Under the pieces are notes generated by a model. It searched no databases. It was not told the DNA's origin and saw nothing but the letters and a program-made list of their open reading frames with translations. A stretch of 64,000 nt of DNA from Luteolibacter flavescens. GTDB lineage: Bacteria > Verrucomicrobiota > Verrucomicrobiia > Verrucomicrobiales > Akkermansiaceae. The number at the start of each line of letters is the position of its first letter. The first letter of the stretch is position 1. The position numbers were made by a program, and so were the translations under genes. The stretch is taken from the NCBI RefSeq assembly GCF_025950085.1, contig NZ_JAPDDS010000002.1, positions 310,001-374,000 of the forward strand, given 5' to 3'. Of the stretch, positions 56,332-64,000 are shown one piece after another.

Positions 56332-57831
56332 ATGATCCAAAACGTCCTCGTCCTCGGCGCTGGCAGCGCCGGCCTCATCGCCGCGCTTTCCATCAAGAAG
56401 AAGATCCCCCAGCTCAATGTTCGCGTGGTCCGCAGCCCGGACATCGGCGTCATCGGGGTGGGGGAGGGCACCACTCCGAATTTCCCGCGCCACATCTTCG
56501 ACTACCTCGGCATCTCGCGGAAGCACTTCTACGAGCTCGCCGAGCCGACGTGGAAGCTCGGCATCCGCTTCCTGTGGGGCGAGCGCGGGCGCTTCGACTA
56601 CACCTTCGCGCCTCAGCTTGACGCCCATTGGACGGACCTGCCGCGGCCGAATGGCTTCTACTGCGACGACGAGTTTTCCGACGTCGATATCACCTCTGCG
56701 CTCATGCGGCAGGGGAAGGCCTTCCCACGGCAGCCGAATGGCGCGCCGGACATCCAGCCGTGGCACGCCTTCCACATCGAGAATGCAAAGTTCGTCGAGA
56801 TCCTCGAGGTCGTCGCACGCGAGGTGGGCGTGGAGTTCACGGATGGCCGCGTGACCGGCGCGGACCGCGGGCCTCAGGGCATCACTGCCGTGCATCTGGA
56901 GGACGGGAGAAAGCTGGAAGCCGACTTCTTCATCGATGCCAGCGGCTTCCGCAGCGAGCTCATCGGAAAGGCCCTTGAGGAGCCCTTCGAGAGCTTTGAC
57001 AAGACGCTCTTCTGCGACCGCGCCGTGGTCGGCGGCTGGGAGCGCAGCGAGAGCGAGCCCATCCTGCCCTACACCACCGCGGAGCAGATGGACGCCGGGT
57101 GGGCCTGGCAGATCGAGCACGAGTTCCACGTGAACCGCGGCTATGTTTACTCCTCGCAGGCCATCTCCGACGACGAGGCCGCGGCGGAGTTCAAGCGGAA
57201 GAACCCGAAGGTGCCCGAGTCACCGCGCATCGTGAAATTCCGCAGCGGCTGCTACAAGCGGCTGTGGGTGGACAATGTGATCGCCGTGGGAAACTCGGGC
57301 GGCTTCGTGGAGCCGCTGGAGGCCACCGCGCTCATGATCGTCTGCACGCACTGCCAGACCTTCGTCGATTTCCTGCTCCACTCGGAGCTCGATCCCACGC
57401 CGTCCATGCGGGATCTCTACAATGAGATCGTCGCCCAAAGCTGGTACGACATCCGCGATTTCCTCGGCCTGCACTACAAGCTGAATACCGCGCTCGATAC
57501 CCCCTTCTGGAAGCACTGCCGCGCGGACACCGACCTCAGCGGCATCGGTGCGCTGCTCGATTTCTATGAGGAAAACGGCCCCACCGGCTTCTGCCGCTAC
57601 CGCATGGGATCCAGCCAGAATGACTTCGGCATCGAAGGCTACTTCGTCATGCTCGTGGGGAATCGCGCTCCATACAGGAAGCGCCACACTTCCACCGCGC
57701 AGGAAAAGGCCATCTGGGAAGCACACCGGCAGGCAAATGCGGCAAGGGCGCGGCAGGGCATCGACGTGAAGGAAGCGCTTCACTACGTCCGCCATCCGGG
57801 GTGGCAGTGGAATGCCGACAAGCCAGCCTGA
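56332..57831 (+). CDS. Flavin-dependent tryptophan-halogenase-family protein
   Basis: A 499 aa protein of the FAD-dependent halogenase family. FAD motif LGAGSAGLIAALS (8-20), GVGEGTTPN (42-50), Lys75 in TWKLGIRF at the site of the catalytic lysine, W257-x-W259-x-I261, GYVYSSQ and GFVEPLEAT (325-332) are present. In the usual WxWxIP motif the Pro is replaced by Glu262. It would use FADH2, O2 and halide to halogenate an aromatic or indole substrate; flavin reductase partner not seen. ATG 56332 begins the fold; the frame is open further upstream through the heptamer tract. Confidence 0.88.
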   Translation: MIQNVLVLGAGSAGLIAALSIKKKIPQLNVRVVRSPDIGVIGVGEGTTPNFPRHIFDYLGISRKHFYELAEPTWKLGIRFLWGERGRFDYTFAPQLDAHWTDLPRPNGFYCDDEFSDVDITSALMRQGKAFPRQPNGAPDIQPWHAFHIENAKFVEILEVVAREVGVEFTDGRVTGADRGPQGITAVHLEDGRKLEADFFIDASGFRSELIGKALEEPFESFDKTLFCDRAVVGGWERSESEPILPYTTAEQMDAGWAWQIEHEFHVNRGYVYSSQAISDDEAAAEFKRKNPKVPESPRIVKFRSGCYKRLWVDNVIAVGNSGGFVEPLEATALMIVCTHCQTFVDFLLHSELDPTPSMRDLYNEIVAQSWYDIRDFLGLHYKLNTALDTPFWKHCRADTDLSGIGALLDFYEENGPTGFCRYRMGSSQNDFGIEGYFVMLVGNRAPYRKRHTSTAQEKAIWEAHRQANAARARQGIDVKEALHYVRHPGWQWNADKPA

Positions 57832-58217
57832 ACGGGGTAACACTTTTTGGATACCAAGATGTGTCATTTCGGCGATCCGCGAATCATGATTTCCGGGCTG
57901 AGGATTGGTTTTTTAACGAATTGATCGTGAGGTAGTTGGGAATCGGCAAAAAGTCACCGGAAGGAAGCTGTCACACAACTTCTTGAGAAGGTGACGAGAG
58001 AGGCACGGTGAGGACGAAAACTCTCCTTGCAAATCCATGCAATAGGTCGAGCGTCGCCCGCCAATGGTTGAAATACCGAACACATTTCAACCGTTGGAAC
58101 CCTGAAATCCATTACCCAAGAGCGATCCGCCCTGACCCCGCGGATCGTAACCCAAGAACCCCTGGAGAACCGTCGCCATTTTTGCGGGCGAGGTGTCTTC
58201 GCGAATTCCGAGAACCC
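57832..58217. other. Leader region of the third giant gene, no gene seen
   Basis: About 386 bases, distinctly AT-richer at 57840-57990 than the coding DNA. It should contain the promoter and leader of the gene at 58218. There is no terminator-like stem after the halogenase that I could identify. Confidence 0.5.
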
Positions 58218-61200
58218 ATGAATACCCGAACCCTCACCACGCGGGCGTGCCTGTCCGCAACCGCCTCCCACAATGCCCGCTGGTTTGCCGGGCTCGTCGC
58301 CGGTGCCGCGGCCCTCGTCGCGCCCGTGGCAACTGCTGAAAACTGGAATGGTGGCGTCAGCTCCGACTGGAACGACGCGGCGAACTGGACGCCGAACACC
58401 GTCCCGAATACTGTGAACGCCGTGATCAACACGGTCACGCCGCGTTACCCCATTCTCACGAACAATCCCCTTCACAACGTCAATGACCTGCTGATGGGTA
58501 TCGGTACCGGGTCGGTGGGTCGCCTCGATCAGTCCGCCGGTCTGCTGCATTCGAATGCTTGGATCTACCTCGGCTCGGAAGGCGGCTCGGCCACGCTGAA
58601 CCTGACGGGGTCCAGCACCCTTGAAGCGGGCGGCCGCCTCTGGGTGGGTGGCAGCCAGCTCGCCGGCGGCGGCATCGGCGTGGCCACGGTCAATACGACC
58701 GGCGGGATCACCACCGTGTCGGACGTCGGCGTCGGCTCCAGCGGTGGCACCGGCACGCTGAATCTCCAGGCGGGCACCATCAATTCCGGCGGCTGGACCT
58801 TCATCGGCAAGCGCGAGGCGGCGGACAATGCCAGCGGCACCGTCAATATCAGCGGTGGCACGTGGAATCACGTTGGCACCCGCACCTTCGTCGGCCTCGG
58901 CCAGTCCGTCGGCAAGCTGAACATCAGCGGCGGTACCTACAACAACACCGCCGGCGGCAATGACGTCTTCATGGCCGTCGGCGTGAACAACAACGGTGCC
59001 TCCGCACCATCGGAAGTGAACCTCACCGGTGGCAACCTGAACGTGAACCGCGTGCTCTCCGTGGGCGGTGGCTCGGGTGAAGGCGGAAATACGAATGCCG
59101 GCTTCCAAGGCGGCGGTAAGGGCAAGCTGACCGTGAACTCGCCGAGCTCGGTGCTCGGCGTGGCCGGTGAGCTTTGGGTCGGCCAAGACAATGGCGCCAA
59201 TGGCGAGATGACCGTTGATGCCGGCACCGTCAATGCGGGGAGCTGGGTGGCAGTCGCCCGCCGCACCGGCAGCACCGGCAAGCTCACCATGAACGGTGGC
59301 ACCCTTGCCAAGACCGGCGACGGCCAGTTCATCGTCGGCGACGGTGGCACCGGTCGTTTGGAGCTTCCCGCCGGGAAGACCGGCGCGGTGACGATCAACA
59401 ACGACATGTGGGTCGGCCAGAGTGGCACGGGCAATGGCACCGTGGAGCTTCACTCCGGATCAATCTCAGTGGGTGGCTGGGTGCCCATCGGCCGCGAGGG
59501 CGGCGTCGGCGTGGCAAACATGTCCGGCGGCACCTGGAACCAGAACGGCACGGGCCAGGCCTTCATCGTCGGCTCCACCGGCAAGGGCACCATGAACATG
59601 ACGGGCGGCACGGTGAATGTCGGACGCCTCACCTGGATCGCGGAAGGCAACGGCGCGAATGAATCGCTGCTCACCCTCAGTGGCACTGCCGTCTTCAATA
59701 CCCCGATCATGTCGGTGGGTCCGGAGGCGAATGGCACGCTCCAACTGAACACGGGCGGCACCCTCCGTACGGGCCGCATCACCGGCCTGCGCGCATCCGA
59801 TACGGGCAACGGCTTCAATGCCGGCGGCGGCCTCGGCACCATCAATTTCAACGGCGGCCAGATCGTGGCCACCCAGAACCAGGATTTCTTCATCGCGGAT
59901 GTCGATGTCATCAACGTCGCGGCGGATGGCCTGCACATCGACAGCAATGGCTTCAATCTCACCGTCCCGGCATCGCTGCCGGGGCCGGGTGGTGTCTTCA
60001 AGAGCGGAGCAGGCACCCTGACCCTCGCCGGGACGAATACCTTCACCGGCATCGTCAGTGTCACGGGGGGCACGCTGGTCCTCAGCACGGCTACCACCAG
60101 CCCCAGCGCCTACACGATCGGTGCAGCAGGAGCACTCCGAGCGGACCAGGCATCTCCGACCGGCAGGCTCGCCATGCCGAATCTCAATCTCGCGAGCGGC
60201 TCGCAGCTCATCGCCGGCGCGGCTCCCGCCACGGGAAATCCCGCGTCCTCCGTCTTCCAGGTGGCGGGGAATGTCGCGCTGACCGGCCCGACTGCCCTCG
60301 GTCTGGTGGACACCCAGCCGGTCGCCGGGCTCTTCCCGGTGCTTTCCTATGGAACGAAGTCCGGCACCGGCAGCTTCGTCGCGGGCACCGTGCCCAGCGG
60401 CGTGATCCTCGATACCACCACCCCGATCGTCGAGACCGGTAATGTGGTCTCGCTGAATATCGTCCGTGCCGTCGCCCCCCGCTGGGTCGGAGGCGGGAAT
60501 GGCGGTATCTGGGATACCACCACGTCGAATTGGACCAACAGCTTCAACGGCGCGACGGTCCCGTTCGCGAATGGCGACCCCGCCACCTTTGACGACATCG
60601 ATTCGGATCCAGCCACCTACAATGTGGTGTTGAATACGATCGTCACTCCCGGCGGTGCAGGCGTCATCTTCGATAATGACCTGGCTCCCTTCACGCTCAA
60701 CACGAGCAACGGGAACGGCAAGATCACCGGCTCCGCGGGCCTCACGAAGCGTGGCTTCGAGGGCCTGGTCATCGGCAATCTCGCCAATGAGTTCACCGGT
60801 CCCGTGCGGATCGAGGAAGGCTCCATCACCGTCGGCCAGCTCGCGAATGCCGCGGATGCCAGCCCGCTCGGCAAGGGTCAACTGGTCCTCGCCGGTGGTG
60901 CGCTGAACTACACCGGTGCCGCCGTCACCATCGACCGCGGCTTCCAGATCAATGCCGCGACGAACACCGCCACCAGCGAGCTGAACATCGCGAGCAACGT
61001 GACGATGAGCGGCGCGGTCACCGCCACGAATGGCAAGTTCCGCCTTTCGGGCGCGGGCGTCCTCACGCTGAGCCACGCGGGTCCCATCTCGCTGGCGAAT
61101 GGTCCGCAGGATAGCGAACCGGCGTCCTTCGTCATCAATGGCGGCGGCCTCACCCTGAACGGTGCCGGCCAGGTGGCCACGGTGAACGGCAATACCCAGA

Positions 61201-63224
61201 TCGCCCTGACGGACGGTGTGACCACCAATGTCAGCCTGACGGGGAACGCCATCCTCAATGTGAACCGCTTCCAGGCGGGCTTCGGCACCGGCTCCACCAC
61301 GAACATCGTGGTCCAGGACTCCGCCCGCATCAACAAGAGCGGCATGGGTTGGTTCTCCATCGCGAACAGCAACAACGCCGCAGCCACCATGACCATCCGC
61401 AACAGCGGCAGTCTGGTCACCGCGGGCGGCGACTTCAACGTGGGCGACACCGCCTCATCGAATGGCACCCTGAATCTGCAGGACAATGCGACGGTCACCG
61501 CCGCCAGCCCCATCTACGTCGGCAAGAACAGCGCCACGGGCAGGGTGAATCTCAGCGGAGCCTCCACGATGACCGTGGGGAACGCCGACATCGCAGGTGG
61601 AGACAATTCGGTGGGTGAGCTGAACCTCGCCGGAACCTCGACCTTCACCTCCACCGGCCGCATGCTGGTGGGGCCCGGCGGCACCTCGAATGGCTCCGTG
61701 ACCGTGGATGGCTCGGCGACCGTGCAGGTGAATTCCTACGTCTCCGTCGGCTTCACCGGCGGTGGCACGGCCACCGTGAAGGGCGATGGCACCTTCAATA
61801 CCAACGATGACTTCTCGGTGAACGAGGCCTCGCCGATCCCGGCGCTGGTCACCGTGCAGGATACCGGCGCGCTTTCCGTGGGAGGCACTCTCTTCATCGG
61901 CCGGAATGCGGATCGGATCGGCGTCCTGGATGTGAAGGGTACCGCGACGCTCGACCAGACCGGCTCCGCCGCGCAGAACTTCTTCGTGGGTCTCGCGGGC
62001 AATGGCACGCTGGATATCAGCGGGAATGCGGTGGTCACCGCCGCCAGCGCGAATGGCGTGGTCATCGGCCAGGACGAGGTCGGCGTCGGCACCGTGAACC
62101 TGAACGGTGGCACGCTCGTCACCAAGCGGGTCTTCGGCAACAACGGTACCAGCACCTTCAACTTCAACGGCGGCCTGCTGCGTGCGGGTGCCGGTGCGAA
62201 TGCCGACTTCATCGCCGGCATCGACACCGCGGTGGTGGCGACGGGCGGTGCGAAGATCGACAGCAACGGCCAGACCGTGGCCGTGAGTGTCCCGCTCGTG
62301 GCGGGCACGCCGAGCGGCGGCCTGACGAAGAGCGGCACCGGCACGCTGCGCCTGAACGGTGTGAATACCTACACGGGCGCGACGACCGTTTCCGCGGGTA
62401 ATCTCGGAGGCACCGGCACCATCGCCGGACCCATCACCGTGCAGAGCGGTGCGGGCATCGCTCCGGGTGCGGCCACCGGCACGCTGACCGCCAGCGGCGG
62501 CGTCACCCTCAGCGCGGGCTCGAACTTCGTCGTCACGCTGAATGACAGCCAGGCCGAGAACAGCAGCCGCCTCAGCGTCCCGGGTGCCTTGAATGTGGCA
62601 GGCGTGAACCTCCAGGTGAACCTCGGTGGTGCGGCGGCCCAGGCCTCCTACACCATCGCCACCGCAGGCTCCGTCACCGGCACCTTCGCCTCGGTCCCGG
62701 CCGGTGTGACCGTGACCTACAATGCGACGAGCATCACCATCACCCCGCCATCGGCGACGCCCTTCCAGTCTTGGATCGGTGCCTTCAATGTCGGCACCCT
62801 TACGCAACCGGGCGATGATGCGGACGGCGACGGCATGACCAACCTCGAGGAATTCGCCCTTGATGGCGATCCTTCCAAGGGAGCGGCGTCGGGCAAGGTC
62901 CGCTCGCGGATCGAGACGGTGGGCGGCCAGCAGGCGCTGGTCATCACCCTGCCGGTGCGTGCCGGAGCCACCTTTGACAACACGCCGGGCCCCGGCATGG
63001 ATGCCACGGTGGCGGCGGACGGTGTGACCTACATCATCCGCGGGTCGAACAACCTCACCGCCTTTGATCAAGGCGTCAGCGAGGTGACACCCGCCAGCGC
63101 TGCCAACATGCCGCCTCTCAGCGACGGGACGAAGTGGACCTACCGGACCTTCCGTCTGAATGGCGCGATCCCGGCACGGGGCACGAAGGGCTTCCTGGAC
63201 ATCCAGATCCAGCCCGCCCCCTGA
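58218..63224 (+). CDS. Giant secreted beta-helix protein, paralogue of the preceding giant
   Basis: A 1668 aa protein. Signal peptide about 1-40 (VATA); SDWNDAANWTPNTVP opens the mature part. Beta-helix repeats (GTLNLQAGTI, GTVNISGGTW, LTMNGGTLAKTG, VTINNDMWVG) cover most of the length; a second W-D-T-T-T-S-N-W block occurs near 760. The C-terminal 140 residues (DDADGDGMTNLEEFALDGDP and the following beta module) are nearly identical to those of the gene at 50971. No beta-barrel. ATG 58218 follows GAACCC, again without Shine-Dalgarno. Likely surface-exposed or matrix component. Confidence 0.85.
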   Translation: MNTRTLTTRACLSATASHNARWFAGLVAGAAALVAPVATAENWNGGVSSDWNDAANWTPNTVPNTVNAVINTVTPRYPILTNNPLHNVNDLLMGIGTGSVGRLDQSAGLLHSNAWIYLGSEGGSATLNLTGSSTLEAGGRLWVGGSQLAGGGIGVATVNTTGGITTVSDVGVGSSGGTGTLNLQAGTINSGGWTFIGKREAADNASGTVNISGGTWNHVGTRTFVGLGQSVGKLNISGGTYNNTAGGNDVFMAVGVNNNGASAPSEVNLTGGNLNVNRVLSVGGGSGEGGNTNAGFQGGGKGKLTVNSPSSVLGVAGELWVGQDNGANGEMTVDAGTVNAGSWVAVARRTGSTGKLTMNGGTLAKTGDGQFIVGDGGTGRLELPAGKTGAVTINNDMWVGQSGTGNGTVELHSGSISVGGWVPIGREGGVGVANMSGGTWNQNGTGQAFIVGSTGKGTMNMTGGTVNVGRLTWIAEGNGANESLLTLSGTAVFNTPIMSVGPEANGTLQLNTGGTLRTGRITGLRASDTGNGFNAGGGLGTINFNGGQIVATQNQDFFIADVDVINVAADGLHIDSNGFNLTVPASLPGPGGVFKSGAGTLTLAGTNTFTGIVSVTGGTLVLSTATTSPSAYTIGAAGALRADQASPTGRLAMPNLNLASGSQLIAGAAPATGNPASSVFQVAGNVALTGPTALGLVDTQPVAGLFPVLSYGTKSGTGSFVAGTVPSGVILDTTTPIVETGNVVSLNIVRAVAPRWVGGGNGGIWDTTTSNWTNSFNGATVPFANGDPATFDDIDSDPATYNVVLNTIVTPGGAGVIFDNDLAPFTLNTSNGNGKITGSAGLTKRGFEGLVIGNLANEFTGPVRIEEGSITVGQLANAADASPLGKGQLVLAGGALNYTGAAVTIDRGFQINAATNTATSELNIASNVTMSGAVTATNGKFRLSGAGVLTLSHAGPISLANGPQDSEPASFVINGGGLTLNGAGQVATVNGNTQIALTDGVTTNVSLTGNAILNVNRFQAGFGTGSTTNIVVQDSARINKSGMGWFSIANSNNAAATMTIRNSGSLVTAGGDFNVGDTASSNGTLNLQDNATVTAASPIYVGKNSATGRVNLSGASTMTVGNADIAGGDNSVGELNLAGTSTFTSTGRMLVGPGGTSNGSVTVDGSATVQVNSYVSVGFTGGGTATVKGDGTFNTNDDFSVNEASPIPALVTVQDTGALSVGGTLFIGRNADRIGVLDVKGTATLDQTGSAAQNFFVGLAGNGTLDISGNAVVTAASANGVVIGQDEVGVGTVNLNGGTLVTKRVFGNNGTSTFNFNGGLLRAGAGANADFIAGIDTAVVATGGAKIDSNGQTVAVSVPLVAGTPSGGLTKSGTGTLRLNGVNTYTGATTVSAGNLGGTGTIAGPITVQSGAGIAPGAATGTLTASGGVTLSAGSNFVVTLNDSQAENSSRLSVPGALNVAGVNLQVNLGGAAAQASYTIATAGSVTGTFASVPAGVTVTYNATSITITPPSATPFQSWIGAFNVGTLTQPGDDADGDGMTNLEEFALDGDPSKGAASGKVRSRIETVGGQQALVITLPVRAGATFDNTPGPGMDATVAADGVTYIIRGSNNLTAFDQGVSEVTPASAANMPPLSDGTKWTYRTFRLNGAIPARGTKGFLDIQIQPAP

Positions 63225-63261
63225 TCGGGCGGAGTAGCAGATTCCCAGGGTTCTTGGGTCT

Positions 63262-63297
63262 GGGCTCCGGTCGCCTCGTGCGGTCGGGGCCCTTTTT
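63262..63297 (+). terminator. Rho-independent terminator after the third giant gene
   Basis: Thirteen-bp stem with G-U pairs (GGGCTCCGGTCGC / GCGGTCGGGGCCC), 5-base loop and five T, 37 bases after the stop. Confidence 0.9.
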
Positions 63298-63382
63298 CCG
63301 TCCGCTGCGGGTCCATTCCGTCCTCTGGCGGTCCATATTCCGCCTTGGCACCCCCGGATTCCCGGCCTAGAACCCGCCCGCC

Positions 63383-63496
63383 ATGTATACGACCAAGCAG
63401 ATCGACGTCACCGTTAAGATCTTCATCGTCCTCCTCATCATCGCGTTCTGCTACGCGACTTGGGGCGTGCTGGGATTGATCGGCATTGTCGGTTGA
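63383..63496 (+). CDS. 37-residue single-helix membrane peptide
   Basis: The frame starts at ATG 63383 and ends with TGA at 63494-63496. The peptide has a short polar head (MYTTKQIDVTVK) and one strongly hydrophobic helix (about 12-37). It is too short for most gene callers. The head-plus-helix pattern is typical of small membrane peptides; it lies alone behind the giant gene terminator and converges on the exonuclease. No family recognised; coding status is inferred from the hydrophobic pattern and clean start-stop. Confidence 0.5.
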   Translation: MYTTKQIDVTVKIFIVLLIIAFCYATWGVLGLIGIVG

Positions 63497-63540
63497 TCGA
63501 CGGGCCGCGGGCAGGTTTTTGCCCCTGTTTTTCCCGTCGT

Positions 63541-64000
63541 TCACTTCCAGCCCACGGCCACCTCCTGCAGGTGGCCGCCGCGGTCGTGGTATTTGATGTG
63601 GCCGTTCGCGAGCGCGTATTCGTGCACGCATTTGGTCACCTTCACGTCGAAGGCGCAGTATTCCGCGATCTTCATGAGCGGCTCGGTGCTGCCGGTTTTC
63701 TTGTATTCCTGCCACCACTTCAGCGCGTCCAGCCCGTCGGCGGACTTGCCGGTGCCGAGCGAGGCGGAGGCTGCGGCATCCAGCTTCATGCGGAAGCCGA
63801 GGATCTCCTGCAGGTCCAGCATCATGTCCAGATTCACCGTCTGCGACGGCAGGTCGTAGATCGTGTAGCCCTGGAGCACGGGGTAGTCGAATTCCACGTG
63901 ATTCCACCCGACGACCAGGTCGGCGCGGACCAGCTCGTCCACCAGCTCGTTGATGTCGTGCTCGCCGTAGATCCGGTAGCCGCCGCGGGCGGTGCTGTAG
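63541..64000 (-). CDS. RNase H-like 3'-5' exonuclease domain protein (partial, N-terminus missing)
   Basis: The last 152 residues or so of a protein whose start lies beyond 64000. VVGWNHVEFDYPVL is the second exonuclease motif (Asn-x-x-x-x-Asp), and AEYCAFDVKVTKCVHEY is the third (Tyr-x-x-x-Asp). This pattern matches YprB-type ribonuclease H-like domains found alone or with helicases. The polypeptide remains open to the window edge. Reading: TGA at 63541-63543 on the minus strand; the upstream part begins YSTARGGYRIYGEHDI. It presumably degrades DNA or RNA ends; substrate unknown. Confidence 0.72.
   Translation of the reverse strand, partial: YSTARGGYRIYGEHDINELVDELVRADLVVGWNHVEFDYPVLQGYTIYDLPSQTVNLDMMLDLQEILGFRMKLDAAASASLGTGKSADGLDALKWWQEYKKTGSTEPLMKIAEYCAFDVKVTKCVHEYALANGHIKYHDRGGHLQEVAVGWK

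Noticed and set aside
45025-63224. Type Va autotransporters
   Set aside because: The strand repeats are present, but no C-terminal beta-barrel domain is encoded in any of the three.

Overview
The window is GC-rich DNA that fits a member of the Verrucomicrobiota, probably a Luteolibacter-like species. This is inferred from gene content, because no rRNA is present. The pointers are very long secreted parallel beta-helix proteins with autotransporter-associated strand repeats and Asp-rich TSP3-like segments, a TGTTC-N4-GAACA palindrome upstream of recA, and the near absence of Shine-Dalgarno motifs. No tRNA, rRNA, CRISPR array, phage or insertion sequence was seen.

Layout. 1-7.1 kb: end of a repeat-rich protein, CutC, a GNAT acetyltransferase, a LOG-family protein, a secreted SGNH-type protein and two adjacent single-pass membrane proteins with a related C-terminal domain. 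7.1-11.2 kb (minus): aroE, then a three-gene unit of VTC-domain protein, DUF4956 membrane protein and phosphate-type porin, which looks like a polyphosphate/phosphate module. 11.7-15.4 kb: recQ, a small membrane protein, and recA with a LexA-like box. 15.6-28.8 kb: DUF2339 membrane protein, lysC, GAF-LytTR regulator, rsgA, a DUF1801 protein, a SWIM/SNF2 helicase, a lipoprotein, an OmpA-type protein, a hexose-phosphate mutarotase and a membrane protein. 28.8-36.5 kb: class A beta-lactamase, RecF-like ATPase, secreted serine protease, an ankyrin/L,D-transpeptidase fusion, and a YraQ-type permease with its TIGR03943 partner carrying His-rich segments. 36.6-42.2 kb: a three-gene ABC exporter (ATPase, FtsX permease, HlyD adaptor) and a secreted esterase. 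42.2-44.5 kb: a REP-like element, an unrecognised conserved-looking protein and a stand-alone CoaC.

45-63.2 kb is the most distinctive region. Three giant secreted beta-helix proteins (1867, 1556 and 1668 aa) lie head to tail, each with a strong terminator. The last two are full-length paralogues with nearly identical C-termini. Between them sit a second REP-like inverted element, a 17-unit heptanucleotide tandem repeat and a flavin-dependent halogenase. None of the giants has a beta-barrel translocator. They share a C-terminal module, in divergent form also present in the serine protease, which may be a sorting or anchoring domain. The window ends with a 37-residue membrane peptide and a truncated RNase H-like exonuclease.

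Many long open frames opposite real genes are GC-driven shadows and were left out. Starts were chosen from domain alignment by eye and signal peptides, because ribosome binding sites give little help here.
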